Below, piece by piece: positions 1 to 5,416 of a stretch of DNA of 8,353 bases. This stretch comes from Candidatus Accumulibacter propinquus. GTDB taxonomy: Bacteria; Pseudomonadota; Gammaproteobacteria; Burkholderiales; Rhodocyclaceae. How positions within the stretch are numbered: the stretch's first letter is position 1; each line of letters starts with the position of its first letter. The notes under the pieces are model-generated. The model was not told the origin of the DNA and did not search any database. It saw only the letters and a list, made by a program, of their open reading frames with translations. The stretch is from positions 1 to 8,353 of the forward strand of contig JADKBU010000039.1 in NCBI GenBank assembly GCA_016714935.1. Reading direction: 5' to 3'. The translations under genes were made by a program, and so were the position numbers.

Positions 1-668
1 GAGAAGGTCAAAGATGCATTTGAAGATAACTATCAGGCATGGTACACAGAGGCAGGCTCGGTCATCCGCCAGCTGATCCCGGATCGGTCGTCTGAGTTTC
101 AAGAACTCTACAAAGGGGACGGGAAACGAAAGACAACAGAACCTCAGACATACCACATTCAGGATTGGTTAAATGGGGTTCGTGCAAACACTGCGAAAGG
201 AACAGCCGACAAAATATTCAACGATCTTGCAATTGTGTCCTTACGGTTCAATACGCAGACTTTAATACTTAGTGCGGTTCAGGCAAGGTTTAAGAGTTCG
301 CTATTCGACATAAAGCAGCTAGTACAGGCGGATCTATTTGACTCTGAACTCGACGCGGCACGTGAGCTCTCTAAGAATGGGTTTCACCGAGCCGCCGGAG
401 CAGTCGCTGGCGTCGTCCTTGAGAAGCTATCTTGATCCAGGTTGTGGCGAACCACGCCATCGCCACGAAGAAGCAACATCCAACCATCAGCGACTTCAAT
501 GACTTGCTCAAGAACGGCGCTATCCTAGATGTTCCAGCTTGGCGAAACATCCAGCGCTTGGGGGACCTGCGCAATCTATGCGATCACAGTAAACACCGAG
601 ACCCGACGAAAGAGGAGATCGCCGAACTCATTGATGGTGTTGACAAGATCACCAAGACGCTCTTCTAG
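1..668 (+). pseudogene. HEPN-like protein, 5'-truncated by the window and frameshifted
   Basis: Two consecutive reading frames look like one protein. Frame 1 is open from base 1 and ends at the TGA at 433-435, just after residues AGVVLEKLS. Frame 3 continues from about 432 with IQVVANHAIATKKQHPTIS and ends at 666-668. Joined near 427-432, the product reads as a continuous helical protein of at least 220 residues. This matches a recalled pattern in uncharacterised bacterial proteins: AGVVLE, then PTISDxNDLLK, then a C-terminal RLGDLRNLCDH block. RNLCDH (570-587) fits the Rx4H motif of HEPN domains, with a polar residue after the arginine. HEPN proteins are often RNases in toxin-antitoxin or abortive-infection systems; that role here is inferred. 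A two-base insertion or one-base loss near 428 would explain the break. It could be true decay or a sequencing error. A programmed shift is less likely, as no obvious slippery heptamer is seen. The start lies upstream of the window. Confidence 0.6.
570..587 (+). other. Rx4H (HEPN-type) catalytic motif
   Basis: The codons encode R-N-L-C-D-H, followed by SKHRDPTKEE. An arginine, a polar residue, three further residues and a histidine is the active-site signature of HEPN ribonucleases. It lies in the downstream fragment of the frameshifted gene, so an unrepaired gene would separate it from its N-terminal part. Confidence 0.5.
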
Positions 669-845
669 CTAGCCGGTGATGGCTGACCCCTCGCTCGCCT
701 CCGCGGCCCGGTTACCTCGAACGTTTGGCCGCGCGCATGAACTATTTCAACACGAGCGACGGTTGAAGATAATAGTGATTAACCAGAAACAGATCAACCA
801 TTTCTCGCAACAGTCGCCAAATGGATTTTATCAAAGCCAAAAAAT
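669..845. other. Intergenic spacer, no gene seen
   Basis: I find no supportable gene here. The first part (about 675-740) is GC-rich and the second part (745-845) AT-rich, so the spacer is a join of unlike compositions. It must carry the promoter for the EVE gene, but I could not identify convincing -35 and -10 boxes. Confidence 0.4.
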
Positions 846-1271
846 ATGAACTACTGGATCTTCCAAGGAAACCCAACCCGTTTTGATGTCGCTGATCGCA
901 GTAAAGTTGACGATGGTAAGCAGGAGACTTGCGCTTGTGCCGCCACCGCGAAACTGATGCACGCTGGTGATGTTGTTTTCCTCTGGCGATCGGGAGAAAC
1001 GAGCAGACGCGGCATCTACGCTTGGGGAATTATGCAGGGGGAGCCGGAATACCACGAAAACTGGGGAGCGGGGGTCAGGATATTATACAGGAAGCGCCTT
1101 CCAGAACACATCCCGGCCTCCGTGATGCAAGCCATTCCACTACTCCGGGATCATCTTATATTCCGGATGGCAATTGGTACAAACTTTGCACTTTCCAAGG
1201 CGGAGGCGGCTGCCATCGAGGAAATTATTGGTCGCCGTTTCGGCCCGGATTACACACCGGGGGGGCATTAA
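846..1271 (+). CDS. EVE domain-containing protein
   Basis: This 141-residue protein is essentially a single EVE domain, a PUA-like fold related to YTH and ASCH domains. Visible hallmarks are the N-terminal YWIFQGNPTRFDV (residues 3-15), the GDVVFLWRSG strand (41-50), GIYAWG (56-61) and GTNFALS near the end (111-117). EVE domains are reported or proposed to bind modified bases in DNA or RNA, and are often fused to or encoded near restriction and defence enzymes. The aromatic residue often found just before the second strand seems replaced around T28-C29, which could alter the binding pocket; this is from memory of the family. ATG 846 is the only plausible start, because the frame is closed by TAA at 780 with no other start between. 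No Shine-Dalgarno sequence is visible, so initiation may be weak or leaderless. The stop lies 2 bp before the next gene, indicating an operon. Confidence 0.85.
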   Translation: MNYWIFQGNPTRFDVADRSKVDDGKQETCACAATAKLMHAGDVVFLWRSGETSRRGIYAWGIMQGEPEYHENWGAGVRILYRKRLPEHIPASVMQAIPLLRDHLIFRMAIGTNFALSKAEAAAIEEIIGRRFGPDYTPGGH

Positions 1272-1273
1272 TC

Positions 1274-1765
1274 ATGCGCGGCTGGCTTTTTGGAGTCTTC
1301 TTAATCGCTCTTCTGGTTTCGATCATACTAACTGCTGTTGGACTTCTTGCCAATTGGGGCATCTGGATAACAACCCCTTTGGTCAAGCAGGGCGAGAAGC
1401 TACCACTGCTGGAAAATCTTGTAACGGGTGTTCTCTTGGCAATCGTTGCGCTCCTACTTGAGTTGGGGAGAAGATGGTTCATTGCAAGAAACGCGAAGGA
1501 TCAATTGGCAGATGCTTACGTACGTTTGGTCGCTGCAGCAGTGATTCTTCCAACAACTACTAAGGAAGAATCGGATACCAACTACACTTACATTACCGAT
1601 TATATCGACCAAAACCTCGAACTTGAAAACGAGGAGTTGAAATCGGTGGACTCAACGGGTATTAAGACAGCAATGCTTGAAATGATGCGAATTCGATATG
1701 GAGGCGCAGCAAGACCCCAACGACAGATTGAAGTGCTGCCCGTAGATGGGGCCAGCGCGGCCTAA
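1274..1765 (+). CDS. Two-helix membrane protein of unknown function
   Basis: I do not recognise this 163-residue protein. It has two clear hydrophobic segments, roughly residues 4-28 and 46-64, joined by a short loop with TTPLVKQGEKLP. The second helix is followed by basic residues (GRRWFIARNAK, 65-75), so by the positive-inside rule both ends should be cytoplasmic. The remaining 90 or so residues form a soluble, acidic, helical tail (ELENEELKS, 116-124) ending in a low-complexity GASAA. The frame stays open upstream to about 1022 in another frame of the EVE gene, but ATG 1274 is preferred: it gives a hydrophobic N-terminus, lies 2 bp after the EVE stop and follows a G-rich stretch at 1260-1266 that can serve as ribosome binding site. 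The tight linkage suggests co-expression with the EVE protein, with this one perhaps as its membrane partner or effector; that is inference. Confidence 0.7.
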   Translation: MRGWLFGVFLIALLVSIILTAVGLLANWGIWITTPLVKQGEKLPLLENLVTGVLLAIVALLLELGRRWFIARNAKDQLADAYVRLVAAAVILPTTTKEESDTNYTYITDYIDQNLELENEELKSVDSTGIKTAMLEMMRIRYGGAARPQRQIEVLPVDGASAA

Positions 1766-1776
1766 AGCAAACATAC

Positions 1777-1784
1777 GAATATTC
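1777..1784. repeat. Short palindrome GAATATTC
   Basis: A perfect 8-bp palindrome lies in the 27-bp AT-rich gap just before the DUF4160 start at 1793. It could be an operator half or chance; a site this short is weak evidence. Confidence 0.2.
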
Positions 1785-1792
1785 TTTCACAA

Positions 1793-2032
1793 ATGAGTCC
1801 AACCGTTTTTCGAGAAAGCGGCTTCCGTTTTTATTTCTTCTCGCGTGAAGAGCCCAGAATGCACGTCCATGTGCAGGGCCAGAATGGAGAGGCAAAATTT
1901 TGGGTTGAACCCACCATTGAACTTGCCCAGCACGTCGGGCTTTCCCGGAGCGAAATCAACGAAGCACTTCGCCTGGTTCAGGAACACGAAAATGAAATCC
2001 GCAGCGCCTGGCTTGAACACTTCCCCAGTTGA
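1793..2032 (+). CDS. DUF4160 domain protein, putative toxin-like partner
   Basis: The 79-residue product matches DUF4160 over its whole length. It begins MSPTVFRESGFRFYFFSREE, followed by PRMHVHV (21-27), then GEAKFWVEPTIELAQ (32-46) and a C-terminal helix ending IRSAWLEHF. The conserved His-Val-His pair (24, 26) and the FWxEP strand are family hallmarks. The biochemical role is not established. DUF4160 genes commonly sit beside DUF2442 genes, as here, and the pair has been suggested to be a toxin-antitoxin-like module. The ATG at 1793 fits the family's usual N-terminus, although no good Shine-Dalgarno sequence precedes it. The gene lies 27 bp after the membrane-protein gene, so it may be read from the same transcript. 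Confidence 0.85.
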   Translation: MSPTVFRESGFRFYFFSREEPRMHVHVQGQNGEAKFWVEPTIELAQHVGLSRSEINEALRLVQEHENEIRSAWLEHFPS

Positions 2033-2261
2033 AGTAACCAATATCTCTCGGCATGGTTTCTGGCTGTTGCTGGAGGACGAAGAATTGTTTCTTCCGTTCT
2101 CTGACTTCCCCTGGTTTCAGCATGCCGCTGTCGGGAAGATTCTTCATGTCGAGCGTCCATCAGCAAACCATTTGTATTGGCCTGAGCTGGATGTGGACTT
2201 GGCGGTTGAGTCTATTCGTTATCCCGAGAGATTCCCACTGGTCAGTAAACCCGATGCCTGA
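1992..2261 (+). CDS. DUF2442 domain protein, putative antitoxin-like partner
   Basis: This 89-residue protein belongs to the DUF2442 family. Its features are VTNISRHGFWLLLEDEELFLPF (residues 15-36), DFPWF (38-42), the HLYWPELDVDLAVESI block (60-75) and the C-terminal RYPERFPLVS. The frame is open further upstream, to 1845, but that part only overlaps DUF4160 out of frame. ATG 1992 is chosen because AGGA at 1980-1983 sits 8 bases before it and because family members start close to the VTNIS strand. The gene therefore begins inside DUF4160, overlapping it by 41 bp. This implies translational coupling and fixed stoichiometry. Known structures of DUF2442 proteins do not settle the function; an antitoxin or adaptor role is inferred from the pairing. 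Confidence 0.85.
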   Translation: MKSAAPGLNTSPVEVTNISRHGFWLLLEDEELFLPFSDFPWFQHAAVGKILHVERPSANHLYWPELDVDLAVESIRYPERFPLVSKPDA

Positions 2262-2299
2262 ATTGGGATGGATCGTGCGAAGAAAAGATCCATCCAATT
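2261..2299. repeat. Stem-loop after DUF2442
   Basis: The left arm 2261-2274 (AATTGGGATGGATC) pairs with the right arm 2287-2299 (GATCCATCCAATT) over 13 bp with one bulged G and a 12-base loop. It begins at the last base of the DUF2442 stop codon. It may end or stabilise that transcript, but no run of T follows, so it is not a standard intrinsic terminator. Confidence 0.55.
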
Positions 2300-2606
2300 G
2301 TTCGACGAACCCGGGCCGGAGCGCTGGGCCCGCCTTCTGCAAACATGTTTTCTGGATTTACCCCAGAGGCATGAGCGCCGGAGTGCCGGGAGCGGGAAAT
2401 TTCGGCGCGTTGCGGACACCAATTTCTGCTCCCGGTTTTACTCAGAATCTCTCTGTTCGAACCGTCTCGGCTTCACCAGCAGACAGGCGCGATGTACGGC
2501 GAAGCCGTTCTTCGCGCTTCGTTCCTGTGCGGCTGGTCGAACGGAGAGAGGCGTGCCGGGTGAAATGAGGGAGAGGCCCTTCCCGCCCGGTCTGGCGCAG
2601 ATTCCC
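2300..2606. other. Gene-free spacer rich in inverted repeats
   Basis: I see no supportable gene; open frames here lack start signals and family features. The stretch holds several inverted repeats in series. They are GTTCG/CGAAC (2300-2304, 2306-2310), CGGGCC/GGCCCG (2312-2317, 2327-2332), a long CCGGGAGC-based pair (2386-2400, 2422-2435), a nested pair (2455-2463 with 2535-2542, enclosing 2468-2474 with 2501-2507) and GCCGGG/CCCGG (2555-2560, 2586-2590). It may be the remains of a mobile element or a structured RNA; neither is proven. Confidence 0.4.
2386..2435. terminator. Long hairpin followed by TTTTA, possible terminator
   Basis: CCGGGAGCGGGAAAT (2386-2400) pairs with ATTTCTGCTCCCGG (2422-2435), with one or two mismatches and a 21-base loop. 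TTTTA follows directly on the plus strand (2436-2440). A GC-rich stem plus a short T run resembles a Rho-independent terminator for the upstream small genes, although the loop is longer than usual. Alternatively it is a terminal inverted repeat remnant. Confidence 0.3.
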
Positions 2607-2634
2607 TTGCACAGATGGCTCTTGTAGCTACAAT
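2607..2634 (+). promoter_or_regulatory. Promoter of the phd-parE operon
   Basis: TTGCAC (2607-2612) and TACAAT (2629-2634) match the sigma-70 -35 and -10 boxes with a 16-bp spacer. Transcription would start near 2641, about 30 bases before the antitoxin start. Confidence 0.6.
2622..2633. promoter_or_regulatory. Palindromic operator over the -10 box, likely Phd/YefM site
   Basis: TTGTAGCTACAA is a perfect 12-bp palindrome covering most of the -10 hexamer. Phd/YefM-family antitoxins bind short palindromes at their own promoters, so this is the expected autorepression site for the antitoxin and toxin-antitoxin complex. Confidence 0.6.
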
Positions 2635-2669
2635 AGACACATTACCATCCATCAATCAAGGATATGTCG

Positions 2670-2984
2670 ATGAAATCCATGAGTGCACGCGATGCGAAGA
2701 ATCATTTCGGCGAGTTCCTGGATGCGTCACAGCGGGAGCCGGTCGTCATCACGAAGAACGGCCGGCCGGTCGGGATCATGATTTCGATCGAGGACGCCCT
2801 TGATACGGTGCTTCCGGAAATGATCATCGACCGAGAGTCCGGCTACGATGCCTGGCTCTTCGAGAAGGTGGCTGGCACGATCAAGCGCGTAGAGACAGGG
2901 GAAACGGAACTCATCGAGCACAGCGAAGCGGTGAAGCGCGTGCGGGAGCGTCTCAAGGCGCGATTCAGTGAGCGAACTGCATAG
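2670..2984 (+). CDS. Phd/YefM-family antitoxin
   Basis: The 104-residue product is a type II antitoxin. Its N-terminal DNA-binding domain is the classic Phd/YefM pattern: MSARDAKNHFGEFLD (residues 4-18), then EPVVITKNGRPVGIMIS (23-39). The charged C-terminal part (about 50-104, rich in E, K and R) is the expected toxin-neutralising region, normally disordered until bound. Two in-frame ATGs lie close together, at 2664 and 2670. I choose 2670 because AAGGA at 2658-2662 is 7 bases upstream of it, but only 1 base from 2664. The antitoxin should bind the palindrome at 2622-2633 and repress its own operon. The toxin gene follows after 3 bp. The C-terminal half is longer than in many short Phd proteins. 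The family call is strong; the toxin target is inferred from the neighbour. Confidence 0.92.
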   Translation: MKSMSARDAKNHFGEFLDASQREPVVITKNGRPVGIMISIEDALDTVLPEMIIDRESGYDAWLFEKVAGTIKRVETGETELIEHSEAVKRVRERLKARFSERTA

Positions 2985-2987
2985 GCC

Positions 2988-3269
2988 GTGCGCATCACCT
3001 GGACGATCGAGGCGCTTGATGATCTCGAAAACATCCTCGCCTACTACTACGAGCAGTCTTGGCCGGTTACGGCCGAAGCGGTCGAAGCCCGGATCGCTTT
3101 GGTCATCGAAAAGCTACGGGACTTCCCGGAGCGGATTCGCGCGAGTGACCGGATTCCCGGAGCGCGAGAATTGGTGATTCACCGTCTTCCGTACATCGCA
3201 TTTGTCTGCGTCACAGTAGATGAAATCCAGGTGCTCAACATCGTCCATTCGATGAGGAAATTTCCGTAA
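2988..3269 (+). CDS. RelE/ParE-family toxin
   Basis: This 93-residue protein has the RelE/ParE toxin layout. The first strand is MRITWTIEALDDLENI (residues 1-16), followed by two helices (through about 46), then FPERIRASDRIPGARELVIHRLPYIAFV (46-73) and a last strand plus tail, IQVLNIVHSMRKFP (80-93). The PGxRELVxxxLPYI pattern and the VLxxxHxxRxxP ending are typical of ParE-like members. ParE proteins poison DNA gyrase, whereas RelE proteins cleave mRNA on the ribosome. The ParE side is favoured by sequence style, but the target cannot be fixed from sequence alone. GTG at 2988 starts the family's usual N-terminus and lies 3 bp after the antitoxin stop, with no clear ribosome binding site. Translation is therefore probably coupled to the antitoxin, which keeps toxin output lower. 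Confidence 0.9.
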   Translation: MRITWTIEALDDLENILAYYYEQSWPVTAEAVEARIALVIEKLRDFPERIRASDRIPGARELVIHRLPYIAFVCVTVDEIQVLNIVHSMRKFP

Positions 3270-3311
3270 TTTGAGGCGAAAACCTGCAAGGAAACGCCGA
3301 TGGGAAGGCTC

Positions 3312-3388
3312 GTGCATGTCACGGATGGCGGTGTCGCATCGCGGCCGGCGCGACGCAGGCGAGGCCGCCGGTCGCCTGGCGCATGCAC
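3312..3388. repeat. Nested inverted repeats upstream of the CoA-transferase
   Basis: GTGCATG (3312-3318) pairs with CATGCAC (3382-3388). Inside it lie GTCGC/GCGAC (3333-3337, 3350-3354) and CAGGCGA/TCGCCTG (3356-3362, 3372-3378, 9-base loop). Together they could fold as a multi-stem element about 40 bases before the CoA-transferase start. It could be a structured 5' leader or a transcript end for the toxin-antitoxin operon. GC-rich DNA makes short stems common, so confidence is modest. Confidence 0.35.
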
Positions 3389-3430
3389 ACTGCGGCCAAC
3401 AATCACCTGGATGATCGAGAGGAAACCACC

Positions 3431-5383
3431 ATGCGCAGCAAGATTGTCACCGCCGACGAAGCGATCGCCCTGATCCGTGACGGCGATACCCTGGCCAGTA
3501 CCGGCTTCGTCCAGACCGGCTTCGCCGAAGCCCTGCTGTCGGCGCTGGAGCGCCGCTTCCTGGCCACCGGCAGCCCGCGCAACCTGGCCCTGTTCGCCGC
3601 CGCCGGTCAGGGCGACGGCAAGACGCTGGGGCTCAACCACCTCGGCCACGAAGGCCTGCTGCGGCGGGTGGTGGCCGGCCACTGGGGGCGCATGCCGAAG
3701 GTCGCGCAACTGGCGCTCGACAATCGCATCCAGGCCTATAACCTGCCGCAGGGCATCATCTGCCAGTTGTTCCGGGATCTCGCCGCGGGCAAGCCGGGTT
3801 CGTTCTCCAAGGTCGGACTGCATACCTTCGTCGACCCCCGCTACGGCGGTGGCCGGGTCAATGCCGGGACCACCAAGGACATCGTCAGCCTGGTCGAGGT
3901 CGACGGCGAGGAGTGGCTGTTCTACAAGGTCGGCCAGGTCAATGTCGCCTTCGTGCGCGGCACCACCGCCGATACCTTCGGCAACATCACCATGGAACGC
4001 GAAGCACTGACCCTCAACAACCTGGCGATGGCCATGGCGGTGAAGAACAGCAACGGCATCGTCATCGCCCAGGTCGAGCGGATCGCCGAGCGCAGCGGCC
4101 TGCCGCCGCGGCAGGTCAGGATTCCGGGGATTCTGGTCGACTGCGTGGTGGTCGCCGAGCCGCTGCAGCACATGCAGACCCTGGCTACCCAGTACAGCGC
4201 CGCCTATGCCGGCGAATTCCGGGTGCCGCGCGCCAGTCTGGTGTCGACGCCGCTGACCGAGCGCAAGATCATCGCCCGGCGCGCAGCCTTCGAATTGCCG
4301 CCCAACGGGATCATCAACCTGGGCGTCGGGATGCCCGAAGGGGTGGCGGCGGTCGCCGACGAGGAGCGGATCTCGCATCTGCTGACGCTGACCGTCGAAT
4401 CCGGGCTGATCGGCGGCATTCCGTCGAGCGGAGGCAACTTCGGGACCGGGGTGAACATGGATGCGGTGCTCGACGAGAACCAGCAATTCGATTTCTACGA
4501 CGGTGGCGGCCTCGACATGGCGTGTCTGGGAATGGCCGAGTGCGATGCCACCGGCAACGTCGGCGTCAGCCGCTACGGCGGCCGCCTGACCGGCGCCGGC
4601 GGCTTCATCAACATCAGCCAGAACGCCCGCCTGGTGGTCTTCGTCGGCACCTTCACCGGCCGCGGGCTGAAGGTCGAGGTGGTTGACGGCAAGCTGCGGA
4701 TCGTCGAGGAGGGCCGGCAGCGAAAGTTCCTCAAGCAGGTCGAGCAGATCACCTTCAACGGCCAGTACGCCTACGATCGCGGCAAGCCGGTGTATTACAT
4801 CACCGAACGCTGCGTCTTCCGCCGGGTGCGGCGGGGGCTGGCGCTGATCGAGGTGGCGCCGGGCATCGACGTCGAACGGGACATCCTGCCGTACATGGCA
4901 TTCGAGCCGATCATCGGCGAATATGGCGAAATGGACGCGCGCATCTTCAATACCAACCCGATGGGCCTGGAGGCGGAACTGCTCAACCTGTCCTTGCCGG
5001 AACGGGTGATCTACGATCCGGAGCGCAACATCCTGTTCCTCAATTTCGAGGGCATGCACGTGCGCGGCGCCGATGACGTGAAGGCGATCTGGGATATCTG
5101 CGAACTGCGCTGCCGGGCGGCCGGCAAGCGCGTCGGGGTGATCATCAACTACGACCGTTTTCGCATCAACCAGGACATGTACGACGCCTATGCGGAGATG
5201 GACCGTTACTTTCTGGCCAATTACTTCAGTCAGATCACCCGCTACGCCACCAGCGCCTTCCTGCGCTCCAAGCTCGGCGAGGCGTTCTCCGCGCGCAGCA
5301 TCGCGCCGCATGTCTTCGAACGCCGGGAGGAGGCGCAGGCGTTCCTGGCCGGGCGCAATGGCGACGCCGGCCGCCGCAACTGA
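3431..5383 (+). CDS. Acyl-CoA:acetate/3-ketoacid (propionate-type) CoA-transferase with extra C-terminal domain
   Basis: This 650-residue cytoplasmic enzyme moves CoA between short-chain acyl-CoAs and free acids such as acetate, propionate or 3-keto acids. It is a family I CoA-transferase of the fused alpha-beta type seen in propionate CoA-transferase and E. coli YdiF. The N-terminal half starts SKIVTADEAIALIRDGDTLASTGF. The C-terminal half carries TVESGLIGGIPSSGG, with the likely catalytic Glu323 that forms the CoA thioester intermediate, and GAGGF at 388-392. The usual enzyme is about 520-540 residues. Here the core ends near NPMGL (509-513) and about 137 residues follow (514-650), including FLNFEGMHVRGADDV and GKRVGVIINYDRF, which look like an alpha/beta domain, perhaps STAS-like (inference). 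ATG 3431 is preferred to ATG 3383 because AGAGGA at 3417-3422 is 8 bases upstream and the family N-terminus begins there. A transporter gene follows after 33 bp. Confidence 0.92.
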   Translation: MRSKIVTADEAIALIRDGDTLASTGFVQTGFAEALLSALERRFLATGSPRNLALFAAAGQGDGKTLGLNHLGHEGLLRRVVAGHWGRMPKVAQLALDNRIQAYNLPQGIICQLFRDLAAGKPGSFSKVGLHTFVDPRYGGGRVNAGTTKDIVSLVEVDGEEWLFYKVGQVNVAFVRGTTADTFGNITMEREALTLNNLAMAMAVKNSNGIVIAQVERIAERSGLPPRQVRIPGILVDCVVVAEPLQHMQTLATQYSAAYAGEFRVPRASLVSTPLTERKIIARRAAFELPPNGIINLGVGMPEGVAAVADEERISHLLTLTVESGLIGGIPSSGGNFGTGVNMDAVLDENQQFDFYDGGGLDMACLGMAECDATGNVGVSRYGGRLTGAGGFINISQNARLVVFVGTFTGRGLKVEVVDGKLRIVEEGRQRKFLKQVEQITFNGQYAYDRGKPVYYITERCVFRRVRRGLALIEVAPGIDVERDILPYMAFEPIIGEYGEMDARIFNTNPMGLEAELLNLSLPERVIYDPERNILFLNFEGMHVRGADDVKAIWDICELRCRAAGKRVGVIINYDRFRINQDMYDAYAEMDRYFLANYFSQITRYATSAFLRSKLGEAFSARSIAPHVFERREEAQAFLAGRNGDAGRRN

Positions 5384-5416
5384 GCCGGTGAGCAACCCCG
5401 ACACAGAGGAACCGCC

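Noticed and set aside
1022..1273. Upstream extension of the membrane-protein frame
   Set aside because: It lies inside the EVE gene in another frame. It would add 84 residues without hydrophobic or domain character before a typical membrane N-terminus at ATG 1274.
1845..1991. Upstream extension of the DUF2442 frame
   Set aside because: It overlaps DUF4160 out of frame and adds residues not found in the DUF2442 family; the start at 1992 has a Shine-Dalgarno.
2053..2627. Plus-strand open frames of 171 and 119 codons over DUF2442 and the following spacer
   Set aside because: They have no family features, codon use is unlike the neighbours, and they cross a known gene and inverted-repeat DNA.
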